A stretch of DNA of 64,000 nucleotides from Bacteroidota bacterium (GTDB lineage Bacteria; Bacteroidota; Ignavibacteria; Ignavibacteriales; Melioribacteraceae): positions 1-64,000 of the forward strand of contig JAKAEE010000009.1 of assembly GCA_021820065.1 (NCBI GenBank), given 5' to 3'. The stretch's first letter is position 1, and each line of letters starts with the position of its first letter. Shown piece by piece: positions 8,849 through 17,812 of the stretch. The notes beneath the pieces were generated by a model. It saw nothing but the letters and a program-made list of their open reading frames with translations. It ran no database searches and was not told the origin of the DNA. The translations under genes were made by a program, and so were the position numbers.

Positions 8849-10096
8849 CTAGTTGGGTTTGTAACGGAAAGCAAATTTTGAAAGATCGGGTAAATACTTT
8901 TTAGGTCGCTTGAGTTCATAATTGTAAATCACTTTTCCCAAGTTTGCTAAAAATGGAAGACCAATTTGCTGGTAATCGTATTTGTTGTCGTTGAAGATGC
9001 CATCTTTGTTTACAAGAATGGTTGCCGATAACATGAACTCAACTTTGTTTTCGAAATCAACAATGTAAGCCACGTCGGTTAATGTCCCGTAAGCAAGTCC
9101 AACCTTATTAAAGCTTCTAATTTTTCCGTTAGTATTTTTGAGAGAGCCGCCGAACAATAAAAATTTTACGTAGTCGTCGTGATAACTTGTATCGTAACCC
9201 GGGAACTCACTTTCGCGGGGGAACATCGACATGTATTTATACAGAAATTTGTAGTCGTCTTTGGTTAAATTGAATCGCATCTTCTTTGGAACAGCCTCCG
9301 GGAAAATTACCGCCTTCAAAATGTTAGTCAATACTTGTAAGGATGCATAATTCTTGTTTGTAAAGTCGAACGGTTTGTTAATCAATTTGTCGTTTACGTC
9401 AAGATAGCCGATTCCCTTAAAAAGTTTGTTCAGATCAAACTTGTATTCTTCGTCATTTACTTGCGGCGTTTGATCGTAAATTACTTTGTCCCCATCGAAA
9501 AATTTAAGGCCGTTAGTTTTTCGATTATCGTCGAGACTTAAACCGCCGATAAATCTATGAATTATCTTGACATCCTTGTAACCTTTTGCGTGCAATGTGT
9601 GGTTTATAGTCTTTTGTCCGAGGAATTCATAAAGAGCATTGTATGCATCGTTATCGCTCACAAGGAAAACTCTCTTGATTAATAGTGCAATCGAAGGATA
9701 ACCGTTTGGAGAAGACGTATCAACGGAAAGAGCGGTCTGTTTGATGTAGCTGCTGTCAATTTCCATGCGGCTGTTTTTGTCCAACCCTTTGATGCCTAAA
9801 TCATTCAACTTTTCGAGCGAGAGAGCAGCAAGCGGAAGTTTTACCATACTTGCAGGATAAAAATAATTCTTCGGATTTACACGGTAGCTATATGTTGTGA
9901 ATGAAGGGAAATTATTCTTGTCGCGGTTAATCTGAGTATAAATTATTTGTACTTCGAAGGAATCTGCTTTGGAGATGACTTCGCCTAACAAATCTTTGTT
10001 CTCGTTTAAAAGCTTCTCAATTAGATTGTTCTGTGCAAAAAAAACGGAAGAAAAGAATGTTAAGAAAAGAAATATTCCACCAATATGTTTTTTCAT
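8849..10096 (-). CDS. Secreted serine hydrolase of the class A beta-lactamase fold
   Basis: 415 residues with a signal peptide (about 1-22, FFAQ). The SxxK motif is S83-M-V-K86, an SDN motif occurs in LVSDNDAYN, and a KVG triad stands in for KTG near residue 326. These are the three active-site elements of serine beta-lactamases and DD-peptidases. At 415 residues it is longer than true class A enzymes (about 290). The gene is 3 bases downstream of murQ in the same orientation, so a peptidoglycan-processing or accessory role is likelier than antibiotic resistance. Substrate unproven. Confidence 0.8.
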   Translation of the reverse strand: MKKHIGGIFLFLTFFSSVFFAQNNLIEKLLNENKDLLGEVISKADSFEVQIIYTQINRDKNNFPSFTTYSYRVNPKNYFYPASMVKLPLAALSLEKLNDLGIKGLDKNSRMEIDSSYIKQTALSVDTSSPNGYPSIALLIKRVFLVSDNDAYNALYEFLGQKTINHTLHAKGYKDVKIIHRFIGGLSLDDNRKTNGLKFFDGDKVIYDQTPQVNDEEYKFDLNKLFKGIGYLDVNDKLINKPFDFTNKNYASLQVLTNILKAVIFPEAVPKKMRFNLTKDDYKFLYKYMSMFPRESEFPGYDTSYHDDYVKFLLFGGSLKNTNGKIRSFNKVGLAYGTLTDVAYIVDFENKVEFMLSATILVNKDGIFNDNKYDYQQIGLPFLANLGKVIYNYELKRPKKYLPDLSKFAFRYKPN

Positions 10097-10099
10097 ATT

Positions 10100-11023
10100 C
10101 TATTTATTCCAAATTGCTTTGCGAACAAATCCATTGGCTTTCTTTAATCTCGCTTGTGCTTCGTCGTAATCCACTTTGGCTTGTATCATCACAATAGCGG
10201 TTTTAACATGCCCTTTTGACTTGATCAAGTATTCCGCAGCTTCTTCATAGCTAACGCCGGTGATTGTCATAATAATTTTTTTGGATCGTTCGGTTAATTT
10301 TTTGTTAGTCAACTGAAGATCGATCATCATGTTCTCATAAATTTTACCGAGCCGTATCATCGAGGCGGTTGTAAGCATATTTAAAACCAATTTCTGAGCG
10401 GTCCCGCTTTTCATTCTAGTAGAACCCATAATAACTTCGGGTCCAACATCCACACAAATTGCAACATCGATATTTCCCAAGTTGAATGTGCTTCGCGGAG
10501 TGCACGTGACGTATAGAATCTTAGCGCCAAGCTCATGGGCTTTCTTAGTAGCGCCGACTACATAAGGCGTTCTTCTGCTTGCCGCAATTCCGCAAACAAC
10601 ATCTTTGCTGGTGACTTTTGCTGCTATAACATCATTCGCGCCATTTTCTTCTTTGTCTTCGGCGCCTTCCTGCGCTCTGAACATTGCTTCTTTTCCGCCG
10701 GCGATAAATCCTTCGATCATACCAAAAGGTGTTCCGAAAGTCGGAGGACATTCCGAAGCGTCAACCACTCCAAGCCGTCCGCTTGTTCCGGCACCGAAGT
10801 AAAGCAGTCTTCCGCCGTTCTTTAATCCGTTAACAATTATCTCGACTGCTTTTTCAATGTATGGCAATTCTTTCTCTACCGCGAATGGAACGGTTTTGTC
10901 TTCGTCGTTAATAATTTTTAGAATGCCGCTGATCGATTCATTATCAATGTTCATAGAATTTTTGTTTCGCTGTTCGGTTGATAATGAACTGATTTCGTCG
11001 AAAAGTTTTTTTGAGTCGCTCAT
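10100..11023 (-). CDS. murQ: N-acetylmuramic acid 6-phosphate etherase
   Basis: 307 residues, the usual MurQ length. The SIS fold is evident from GRLLYFGAGTSGRLGVVDASECPPTFG, and the C-terminal helical part contains TGVSYEEAAEYL. The glutamates in ASECPPTF and in AQEGAED match the catalytic acid/base region of the family. MurQ removes D-lactate from MurNAc-6-phosphate to give GlcNAc-6-phosphate in the cytoplasm. It sits between a GNAT gene and the beta-lactamase-fold gene and is the strongest anchor for reading this locus as peptidoglycan salvage. Confidence 0.97.
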   Translation of the reverse strand: MSDSKKLFDEISSLSTEQRNKNSMNIDNESISGILKIINDEDKTVPFAVEKELPYIEKAVEIIVNGLKNGGRLLYFGAGTSGRLGVVDASECPPTFGTPFGMIEGFIAGGKEAMFRAQEGAEDKEENGANDVIAAKVTSKDVVCGIAASRRTPYVVGATKKAHELGAKILYVTCTPRSTFNLGNIDVAICVDVGPEVIMGSTRMKSGTAQKLVLNMLTTASMIRLGKIYENMMIDLQLTNKKLTERSKKIIMTITGVSYEEAAEYLIKSKGHVKTAIVMIQAKVDYDEAQARLKKANGFVRKAIWNK

Positions 11024-11056
11024 TTATAAATATCCAGGTAAGATTCTATTCTAAGT

Positions 11057-11659
11057 CTAATTTAATAATATAATTCCGTAAGCTATAGAGTATTCGTATT
11101 CAATAATTTTATGAAAACCGGTTTTCTCGTAAAACATAATTGCATTGACATTTCTTTTGCCGACTTCCAAATGAAGAGCAGGCACGTTCATCTCTCTGAG
11201 TTTGTTTGAAAAAGTTTCGATCAATTTCTTCCCCATTCCTTTCCCTTGTCCTTCTGGAAGTATGTCAATGTGCAAATGAGCGGGGTAGGAAAGCAGCTCC
11301 GGCTTAGGAACGTGACCTTTGTGAATTAATCTAATTATTCGTGCATCCGCAGACGTATCATTTACATCCGGCATTGGATATTTTTTCCTCAGTTCCGGAA
11401 ACCAAATTTCTTCCGATCGAGTGAAAAACTTTTCCGAATTGTCGGTACCGATTATGTAGCCAATCGGCACATCGTTTTCAGCTAGGATAAAAGTCAGCTC
11501 CGGGTGCAAAACAGCATATGGTGCGGCGTAAAAACTACCAAGAAGCATTGGATCTTTATAAATGTGCGTGGCATCTTTGCCGCTGTCGCCTGTTCTTAGG
11601 CAGATTTCATAAAGTTTTGGAAGATCGGTGGTTCGGTAATTTCTAATTGGCAAATTCAT
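11057..11659 (-). CDS. GNAT acetyltransferase next to murQ
   Basis: 200 residues. It begins RNYRTTDLPKLYEICLRTGDSG, a start shared with GNAT proteins related to the C-terminal domain of eukaryotic O-GlcNAcase. The acetyl-CoA loop is at about 145-152 (EGQGKGMGKKL), followed by LEVGKRNVNAIMFYEKTGF. It is the first gene of the - strand operon leading into murQ (33-base gap). An amino-sugar or muropeptide amine substrate is plausible from context only. A degenerate copy of the AACTAC-N8-GTAGTT palindrome lies 72 bases upstream of its start. Confidence 0.85.
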   Translation of the reverse strand: MNLPIRNYRTTDLPKLYEICLRTGDSGKDATHIYKDPMLLGSFYAAPYAVLHPELTFILAENDVPIGYIIGTDNSEKFFTRSEEIWFPELRKKYPMPDVNDTSADARIIRLIHKGHVPKPELLSYPAHLHIDILPEGQGKGMGKKLIETFSNKLREMNVPALHLEVGKRNVNAIMFYEKTGFHKIIEYEYSIAYGIILLN

Positions 11660-11731
11660 GTAACATCCGCGCAGTTATCCTTAATTGCATCAATAAATCG
11701 GGAGAGAATTTACTATTTTCCAAAGTAAGAT

Positions 11732-11751
11732 GACCACCTAATTGTGTAGTT
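11732..11751. promoter_or_regulatory. Degenerate copy of the AACTAC-N8-GTAGTT palindrome
   Basis: GACCAC, 8 bases, GTAGTT. The right half is identical to the two better sites at 27060 and 31061; the left half matches 4 of 6 bases. It lies in the divergent region between the murQ operon (start 72 bases away) and the PD40/amidase operon (106 bases away). This is a weak site by sequence and the assignment is tentative. Confidence 0.3.
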
Positions 11752-11857
11752 GGTTTTGTAGACAGGAGCTATAAATTGCTTCCCGAAATAGCCGGATTCA
11801 TTCAGTTTTTGTAAGGTATTCTGCATTTTATGTGTTGAAGATATTCATGGAGAGAAA

Positions 11858-12778
11858 ATGAGAAAGGTGCTGCTGTTATTAGTTTTATCAAGCCTCCCGA
11901 TATTTGCACAAAACGTTACTGTTGCTGAAGACAAACCGGTAACCAATCTTAGAGAGGGGAGATTCTATTATCCAACAATAAGTCCTGACGGAACTAGCCT
12001 GCTGTACACAAAAAATAATTACCAAGGTCTGTGGTCAAGAAATCTGAAGACTGGAAAAACAATTAAAGTCAGCAACGCAATGAGTGCGGGTTACGAACCC
12101 AGTTTCGATGAAACCTCCGGCGAAATTATTTTTAGAGAAGACCAATTCATAAAAGGAAAGAGAACCACATCCTTAAGTTCATTTAACACTTCAAACAAAG
12201 TGAAACGAGTTTTGGAAAAGGGGATTAGGGATTTAAGGATTTGTAGAAGCACGCAAAATGTTTTTCAAAGTTATGTTAATGATACGAATACACCGGTTAG
12301 AATTAATAAAGGGATGAGCGTTCAATCCACTGTAGCACAAAAAACAGCTTACGTGGACGGGAATCACATTACAATTTCCGACAACAGTTCTAAAAAAGAA
12401 TTGCAGCCTATGGGAGAAGGAAACTACATCTGGGTTTCACTTTCGTCGGACAGAACTAAATTACTTTTTACGTTTGCCGGTAAAGGCACTTATGTTTCAG
12501 ATCTTGACGGAAACATTTTGAAAGTTGTCGGTTATGCAAATTATCCTTCATGGTCGGCGGACGGCAATTGGATACTGTTCATGAAAGATATTGATGATGG
12601 CATTAGAGTTATCTCTTCGAACATATATATTGTTAATTACTACAGCGGCAAATACTATAAGTTAACCTCCGACGAGAACAACATTAAACTTTATCCTACC
12701 TGGGGAGCCGGTAACTCGGAGATTTTTTACAATACCGACGATGGTCAAATTCGAGAACTACTTCTAAAGTTTGAATAA
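11858..12778 (+). CDS. Secreted PD40/TolB-like beta-propeller protein
   Basis: 306 residues with a signal peptide (about 1-18, PIFAQ). PD40-type blades are visible: YPTISPDGTSLLYT, YPSWSADGNWILF and YPTWGAGNSEIFY. This fold is a periplasmic protein- or ligand-binding propeller with no catalytic signature. A GGAGAG ribosome site precedes the ATG. It ends 7 bases before the amidase gene, so the two are probably co-transcribed and it may help the amidase reach its wall substrate; that is inference from position. Confidence 0.8.
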   Translation: MRKVLLLLVLSSLPIFAQNVTVAEDKPVTNLREGRFYYPTISPDGTSLLYTKNNYQGLWSRNLKTGKTIKVSNAMSAGYEPSFDETSGEIIFREDQFIKGKRTTSLSSFNTSNKVKRVLEKGIRDLRICRSTQNVFQSYVNDTNTPVRINKGMSVQSTVAQKTAYVDGNHITISDNSSKKELQPMGEGNYIWVSLSSDRTKLLFTFAGKGTYVSDLDGNILKVVGYANYPSWSADGNWILFMKDIDDGIRVISSNIYIVNYYSGKYYKLTSDENNIKLYPTWGAGNSEIFYNTDDGQIRELLLKFE

Positions 12779-12785
12779 CACGACT

Positions 12786-15191
12786 ATGAAAAAAATTATA
12801 CTAACGCTCATTTCGTTTCTTGTTTTAGGAACAATTACGCTGTTCGCACAATCATTAGCTGGTTATAAAATCTGTATTAACCCCGGTCACGGCGGCCATG
12901 ATTCAAATGATCGCGAGATTATTCTTGATGATGGAATTGTATTTTGGGAATCTGACGGTAATTTAGCTAAGGGATTATACCTCAAAGCAATGCTTCAGAA
13001 TCTTGGAGCTACTGTTGTGATGACGCGTGAGACAAACACCACTGCGGACGATTTGCCTCTATCACAAATCGTTGCAATTGCGAATACCAACAACGTGGAC
13101 TATTTCCATGCAATTCACAGCAATGCAACCGGTACTTCTACAAAATCAAATTATACATTGATACTTTTTCAAGGACATACAAACGCGCCCACTTATCCCG
13201 GTTCGCTCGTAATGGCGAATTATCTTGCCGATAATATTAATAAAGCAGATAGAACCGTGAACAAAATGGTTTACGGTGATTTTGATTTTTACGGGACCGG
13301 TCAGCCGTATCTTGGTGTGTTTAAGGGATTGAATATGCCCGGTACTTTATCGGAAGGTTCGTTTCATGATTACTTTCCCGAAGCATATAGATTGAAAAGT
13401 GAAGGTTATCTCAAACATGAAGCGTGGGGAATTGCGCGTGCGTTTCTTCAATACTTCAGCGGCGGAAATTTTCAAACCGGAATTCTTGCCGGCATTGTAA
13501 GAGATATTCAAGTGAAAGTCCCTTCTTCTTATTCTCCGCTTAATACTTTTGATAGTTATAAGCCAATAAATAATGTTAAAGTTACATTACAACCAGGAGG
13601 AATAGTTTACAACGGTGACAACTTTAACAATGGTTATTATCTCTTTGATAATGTTAATCCTGGTAATTACAAACTAATATTTGAATTTAGCAACGGAATT
13701 CCACCTGATACAATGGATGTAACTGCAGTAAAGAATGAGTCTGTATTTTACGATAAATTTTCGTCTCTAAATCCTGTTCTAGATCCTCCTTCAATAGTAA
13801 ATTATTCGCCTGCTGATAGTTCGGTGGCTGTGAGTAATACATCAAACATTGTTTTAGAATTTAGCAACTTTATGAACTACCAGGAAACTGAAAAGGCTAT
13901 CACCATTTCTCCTACGATCGCAGGAAATTTCAAATGGGAAAATGATTTTAAGAAGATTAGCTTTATACCAAGTAAAAGCCTAACACAGGGAACAAAATAC
14001 TCGGTTTCAATTTCAAGAAATGCTAAGTCAATATTTGGAATTCATTTAAATCAGGACAAGACTTTTAGCTTTACGACCAGGTCCGAACTGAAACTATTGT
14101 CTACTTATCCAACTAATAATTTAACCGATGTTTCAACGACCGTCTTGATAAATGTGAAATTTGAAAAGGGAATTGACGGCACAACTTTAGGCGGAAGAAT
14201 TTCACTGAATGACGCTAACGGTAATTCGATTCCGGCAACCGTGAAAAGTTTAGGAAGCGTTGACGGACTTATCTCGTTCGAGCCGAAGACCCCTTTAGAC
14301 AATGATGCTACTTACAGAATAAATTTGAAAGCCGGGATTGGCGACGTTGAATACGTTACTCTTGCTTCTTCTATTGTTATTGAATTCCAAACTGAAAAGA
14401 GATACACGTTCACGGGAAATGTTATAGAAGATTTTGAAACAAACAATGTTTGGCAGTCGCCGCTGAACTCTCCGAACACAAAGGGAATTACAGTGAGCCA
14501 GACAAGTTTCTCGTTGTCTACAGAAAGAAAGAAAAGCGGGACATATTCCGGCAACATTAATTACCAATTTTCAGATAGCACCGGTTTGATAGATTTATCA
14601 TTGCTTAATCCCATCTTGTTGACTGCCACCCCGCAAGCTAGCATTGGAGTTTGGATATTCGGTGACAACAGCAAAAACATTATTGAATATAAATTCTTGC
14701 GTCAAGGAACAAATGAAGCTAAAGTTAAAGTTGACACGCTCAACTGGACCGGATGGAAATTGAAGAAAGTATTGCTAACGGATGTTCCCGGAAGCGGTAC
14801 AATTCAATTCCAAGGCATTAACGTTGTTCAAACCCGCGTTGGATCAACCAGCGGAAGATTATTTTTTGACGATTGTACTTCAGACATCATTACCGATGTT
14901 AAGTTAGCAGAAGGTTTGCCTGCTACATATCAGCTTGAACAAAATTATCCCAATCCGTTTAACCCTTCTACAGTAATTGGTTATCAGTTGCCGGCAGCTG
15001 GAAACGTAACGTTAAAAGTTTATGATGTACTTGGAAGAGAAGTTGCAACGCTTGTGGACGTATTTCAGCAGGCTGGTCATTACAAAATTCTACTATCAAC
15101 CGACAAATATCATCTTGCAAGCGGAATATACTTTTATAGACTTGAAGCGGGAAATTTTGTAAGCACTAAAAAGTTAATTTTACTCAAGTAG
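12786..15191 (+). CDS. Secreted N-acetylmuramoyl-L-alanine amidase with Big_5 domains and T9SS tail
   Basis: About 801 residues. Order: signal peptide (1-22), Amidase_3 domain (about 25-220), a carboxypeptidase-regulatory-like insert (about 230-330), two Big_5-type Ig domains (about 335-545), a beta-sandwich region, and a Por-type sorting tail (about 710-801, NYPNPFNPS and VYDVLGREVATLV). Zinc-amidase residues are visible: the histidine of NPGHGG, the glutamate of FWESDG, the histidine of AIHSN and the late glutamate in LSEGSFHD. It should cleave the MurNAc-L-Ala bond, and the tail predicts export across the outer membrane by type IX secretion. I chose the ATG at 12786 over TTG 12771. The wide insert layout is unlike housekeeping AmiC. 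Confidence 0.9.
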   Translation: MKKIILTLISFLVLGTITLFAQSLAGYKICINPGHGGHDSNDREIILDDGIVFWESDGNLAKGLYLKAMLQNLGATVVMTRETNTTADDLPLSQIVAIANTNNVDYFHAIHSNATGTSTKSNYTLILFQGHTNAPTYPGSLVMANYLADNINKADRTVNKMVYGDFDFYGTGQPYLGVFKGLNMPGTLSEGSFHDYFPEAYRLKSEGYLKHEAWGIARAFLQYFSGGNFQTGILAGIVRDIQVKVPSSYSPLNTFDSYKPINNVKVTLQPGGIVYNGDNFNNGYYLFDNVNPGNYKLIFEFSNGIPPDTMDVTAVKNESVFYDKFSSLNPVLDPPSIVNYSPADSSVAVSNTSNIVLEFSNFMNYQETEKAITISPTIAGNFKWENDFKKISFIPSKSLTQGTKYSVSISRNAKSIFGIHLNQDKTFSFTTRSELKLLSTYPTNNLTDVSTTVLINVKFEKGIDGTTLGGRISLNDANGNSIPATVKSLGSVDGLISFEPKTPLDNDATYRINLKAGIGDVEYVTLASSIVIEFQTEKRYTFTGNVIEDFETNNVWQSPLNSPNTKGITVSQTSFSLSTERKKSGTYSGNINYQFSDSTGLIDLSLLNPILLTATPQASIGVWIFGDNSKNIIEYKFLRQGTNEAKVKVDTLNWTGWKLKKVLLTDVPGSGTIQFQGINVVQTRVGSTSGRLFFDDCTSDIITDVKLAEGLPATYQLEQNYPNPFNPSTVIGYQLPAAGNVTLKVYDVLGREVATLVDVFQQAGHYKILLSTDKYHLASGIYFYRLEAGNFVSTKKLILLK

Positions 15192-15198
15192 TTTTTAA

Positions 15199-15307
15199 GA
15201 GGTTGTATCAAAAGTGGTTTATCAAAAATCTAATCTGCGAAAATCTGTTGAATCTGTGTAATCTGCGGTCTATTTTATGATCAAGCAAGCACTTTTGAGA
15301 CAACCTC
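15199..15307 (+). repeat. MITE-like inverted-repeat element, copy 1
   Basis: About 109 bases bounded by terminal inverted repeats, GAGGTTGTATCAAAAGT at the left and the complement of GAGGTTGTCTCAAAAGT at the right. Between them are four spaced ATCTGCG/ATCTGTG-like units. A second copy in the opposite orientation lies at 17694-17801, so the pair brackets the NagB-LmbE gene. It has no coding capacity. The inverted repeat could fold in RNA and may also end transcription from the amidase gene. Confidence 0.75.
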
Positions 15308-15332
15308 TTACTAAGAAAGACAAGCAATCAAC

Positions 15333-17690
15333 ATGACGCAAACGCACGAGAAACAATTTACAACTCATTCAAAAGTTGAAGAGCATTACCTTGCATTATC
15401 CGGCAAGAATTTAATTTATGAGCCGGTAGAGAAAATTCCGATCGTACAAGTAGAAAGTTTTCCTGAGTTAGGAAAGCTAACAGCATTACGGTTCATCGAA
15501 TGGGTAATTGAAAATCCGGAGGGTGTTATATCTCTTCCCACCGGCAAGACTCCGGAACATTTTATTAAGTGGGTCGCAAAGATTTTGAAAGAGTGGGACA
15601 CTTCCGCCGTTCAAGCTATACTAAAAGATGTTGGAATTGACGGAAAGAAAAAACCATCGTTGGAAAAATTGCGTTTTGTTCAGATTGACGAATTTTATCC
15701 TATTGATAGTGGACAGCACAACAGTTTCTACTACTACATCCTGAACTTTTACTTCAGATTGTGGAAGTTGAACGCTAAGAACGCTTTGTTGATGAACATA
15801 AATGAAATTCCGACTGCTGAAAATCTTCCATTGAATGAAATCTTTCCTGATCAAAAAGTTGATCTTTCGTTAAGAACACGTTGGGCTTCAAACAGAGTGG
15901 AGCGTTTGCAAAAAGAAACAATCGAAATAGTTGACGAGTACTGTACCAATTACGAAAGGAAAATTCGTTCAGCGGGCGGCATCGGATTTTTCCTTGGCGG
16001 CATCGGTCCTGACGGGCATATTGGTTTCAACGTGAAGGGAAGCGATCATTTTTCAACTACGCGATTAATTGAAACCAACTACGAAACTCAAGCCGCGGCT
16101 GCAACCGACCTTGGCGGAATTGAAGTTGCTAGAAATAGATTAGTAATCACGATTGGATTAGACACGATTACGCACAACACGAATGCAACGGCAATAATAA
16201 TTGCTGCGGGAGAAGCTAAAGCAAACATTGTAAGGGATTCGGTTCAGAATACGGAATCAAATACTTATCCGGCGACTGCGTTGCAAAAGCTGAACAATTC
16301 CCGCTTCTTCTTGACCAACGGTGCGGCTTTAAGATTGAGTGAGAGAAGGTTTGTTGAAGTGTTGAATGAGTCTCCTTTAACTCAGCAATCAATTGAACGA
16401 GGCATCATCAATCTTGTCGTAGATAAAAAGAAAAAACTTTCAAAGCTGACAAACAAAGATTTGGAAGAAAATAAAATCACTAGTCACGTTTTGAAAACGC
16501 TTGGCGGCAATTCAGCTGAAATTACGAAGACAATCGAAGAGAACGTAGTAACACGTCTGATGAAAGGAATGGAAACAGTTGATAACGAAGTTATACTTCA
16601 CACAGCGCCTCATCACGACGATATTGAATTGGCATATCTGCCGTATATAGCTCATCTTGTTAGAAATCCTTCGAACAAGCATCACTTCGCTTACATGACA
16701 AGCGGATTTACTGCTGTAACAAATTCATTCATGCTGAACTTGATGGAAACTCTTCTCAGCTTTCTAAGTTCAAATATATTCTCCCAAAAGTTTGATGAGC
16801 TTGATTTTACCCGCGGAAATATTGATGGAAAAAACCGTGATGTGATGATGTACCTCGATGGAGTAGCGGGGCACAGCCGGACTCTTCAAGACGAAGGACA
16901 AGCAAGAAGAACTCTCAGAAACATTATGGAAGTTTATGAAGAAGACAGCTTCGTTTATCTTAAAGACAGAGTGAATGAATTAATAAATTATTTCAAAACT
17001 CAATACCCCGGCAAGAAAGACATTTCCTATGTACAAATTTTAAAAGGAATGCAGAGGGAATTTGAGAGCGAAATTTTCTGGCGTTATTTCGGTTTCAGTG
17101 TTGAAGACGTGTCGCATCTGCGTCTCGGATTTTATCAAGGAGATATTTTCACCGAAGTGCCGCAAATCAACAGAGACGTCATTCCGGTTTTTGAGTTGAT
17201 GAAGAAAATTAAGCCGACAATTGTTACCGTGGCATTTGATCCCGAAGGAAGCGGACCCGATACTCATTACAAAGTAATGCAGACGGTATCCGAAGCGCTG
17301 CAGCTATACGAAAAACATTCCGGCAATAAGAATATTAAAATTTGGGGATACAGAAATGTTTGGTATCGTTTCCATCCGGCAGAAGCAAATATTTATGTGC
17401 CGGTAAGTTTGAATTCGTTTGCCATTCTTGAAAACACTTTCATGAAAAGTTTTAGCTCTCAAAAAGGTGCAAGCTTCCCAAGCTGGGAATATGATGGACC
17501 GTTCAATCGTTTAGTTCAGCGAATACATGTAGAACAGTACAACGTGTTGAGAGAATGTTTGGGAAGGGATTTCTTCCTGAAGCATCCTCATCCACGAATG
17601 AGAGCAGCTAAAGGAATTAATTTCTTGAGAGAGTTAACGCTCGACGAGTTTTACAAGCACACAAGAGAACTGAAAAAAGTTACGGAATGA
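15333..17690 (+). CDS. NagB-like glucosamine-6-phosphate deaminase fused to LmbE/PIG-L-like domain
   Basis: 785 residues. The N-terminal half (about 30-350) is NagB-like: SLPTGKTPEHF, QIDEFY (general-base Asp) and GGIGPDGHIGFN (Asp and His). The glutamate that follows in E. coli NagB (FNE) is valine here. From about 415 a PIG-L/LmbE-type deacetylase fold follows, with zinc-binding PHHDDIE and, near residue 643, PDTHYKVM. NagB enzymes turn GlcN-6-P into fructose-6-P and ammonia; PIG-L enzymes remove N-acetyl groups from GlcNAc compounds. The fusion could carry out both steps on MurQ product, which is inference. It is flanked on both sides by the MITE-like repeats. Confidence 0.85.
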   Translation: MTQTHEKQFTTHSKVEEHYLALSGKNLIYEPVEKIPIVQVESFPELGKLTALRFIEWVIENPEGVISLPTGKTPEHFIKWVAKILKEWDTSAVQAILKDVGIDGKKKPSLEKLRFVQIDEFYPIDSGQHNSFYYYILNFYFRLWKLNAKNALLMNINEIPTAENLPLNEIFPDQKVDLSLRTRWASNRVERLQKETIEIVDEYCTNYERKIRSAGGIGFFLGGIGPDGHIGFNVKGSDHFSTTRLIETNYETQAAAATDLGGIEVARNRLVITIGLDTITHNTNATAIIIAAGEAKANIVRDSVQNTESNTYPATALQKLNNSRFFLTNGAALRLSERRFVEVLNESPLTQQSIERGIINLVVDKKKKLSKLTNKDLEENKITSHVLKTLGGNSAEITKTIEENVVTRLMKGMETVDNEVILHTAPHHDDIELAYLPYIAHLVRNPSNKHHFAYMTSGFTAVTNSFMLNLMETLLSFLSSNIFSQKFDELDFTRGNIDGKNRDVMMYLDGVAGHSRTLQDEGQARRTLRNIMEVYEEDSFVYLKDRVNELINYFKTQYPGKKDISYVQILKGMQREFESEIFWRYFGFSVEDVSHLRLGFYQGDIFTEVPQINRDVIPVFELMKKIKPTIVTVAFDPEGSGPDTHYKVMQTVSEALQLYEKHSGNKNIKIWGYRNVWYRFHPAEANIYVPVSLNSFAILENTFMKSFSSQKGASFPSWEYDGPFNRLVQRIHVEQYNVLRECLGRDFFLKHPHPRMRAAKGINFLRELTLDEFYKHTRELKKVTE

Positions 17691-17693
17691 AAG

Positions 17694-17801
17694 TAGGCAG
17701 TCTCAAAAGTACTTGTTTAATCGAAAATGGAACGCGGATAACACAGATTTAAACAGATCTTCACAGATTCTAAAATTGAAAATTACTTTTGAGACAACCT
17801 C
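17694..17801 (-). repeat. MITE-like inverted-repeat element, copy 2
   Basis: About 108 bases; its reverse complement aligns along its whole length with 15199-15307, including the ATCTGTG-type internal units and the right arm CTTTTGAGAC. The end at 17801 is the well-conserved GAGGTTGTCTCAAAAGT arm; the end at 17694 has diverged (TAGGCAGTCTCAAAAGT). It fills the gap between the convergent NagB-LmbE and dipeptide epimerase genes and may act as a bidirectional terminator. Confidence 0.75.
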
Positions 17802-17812
17802 AAAAAATAATT

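Noticed and set aside
8849..10096. Antibiotic-resistance beta-lactamase
   Set aside because: SxxK, SDN and KxG are present, but the protein is much longer than class A enzymes and sits in a murQ operon; nothing shows beta-lactam hydrolysis.
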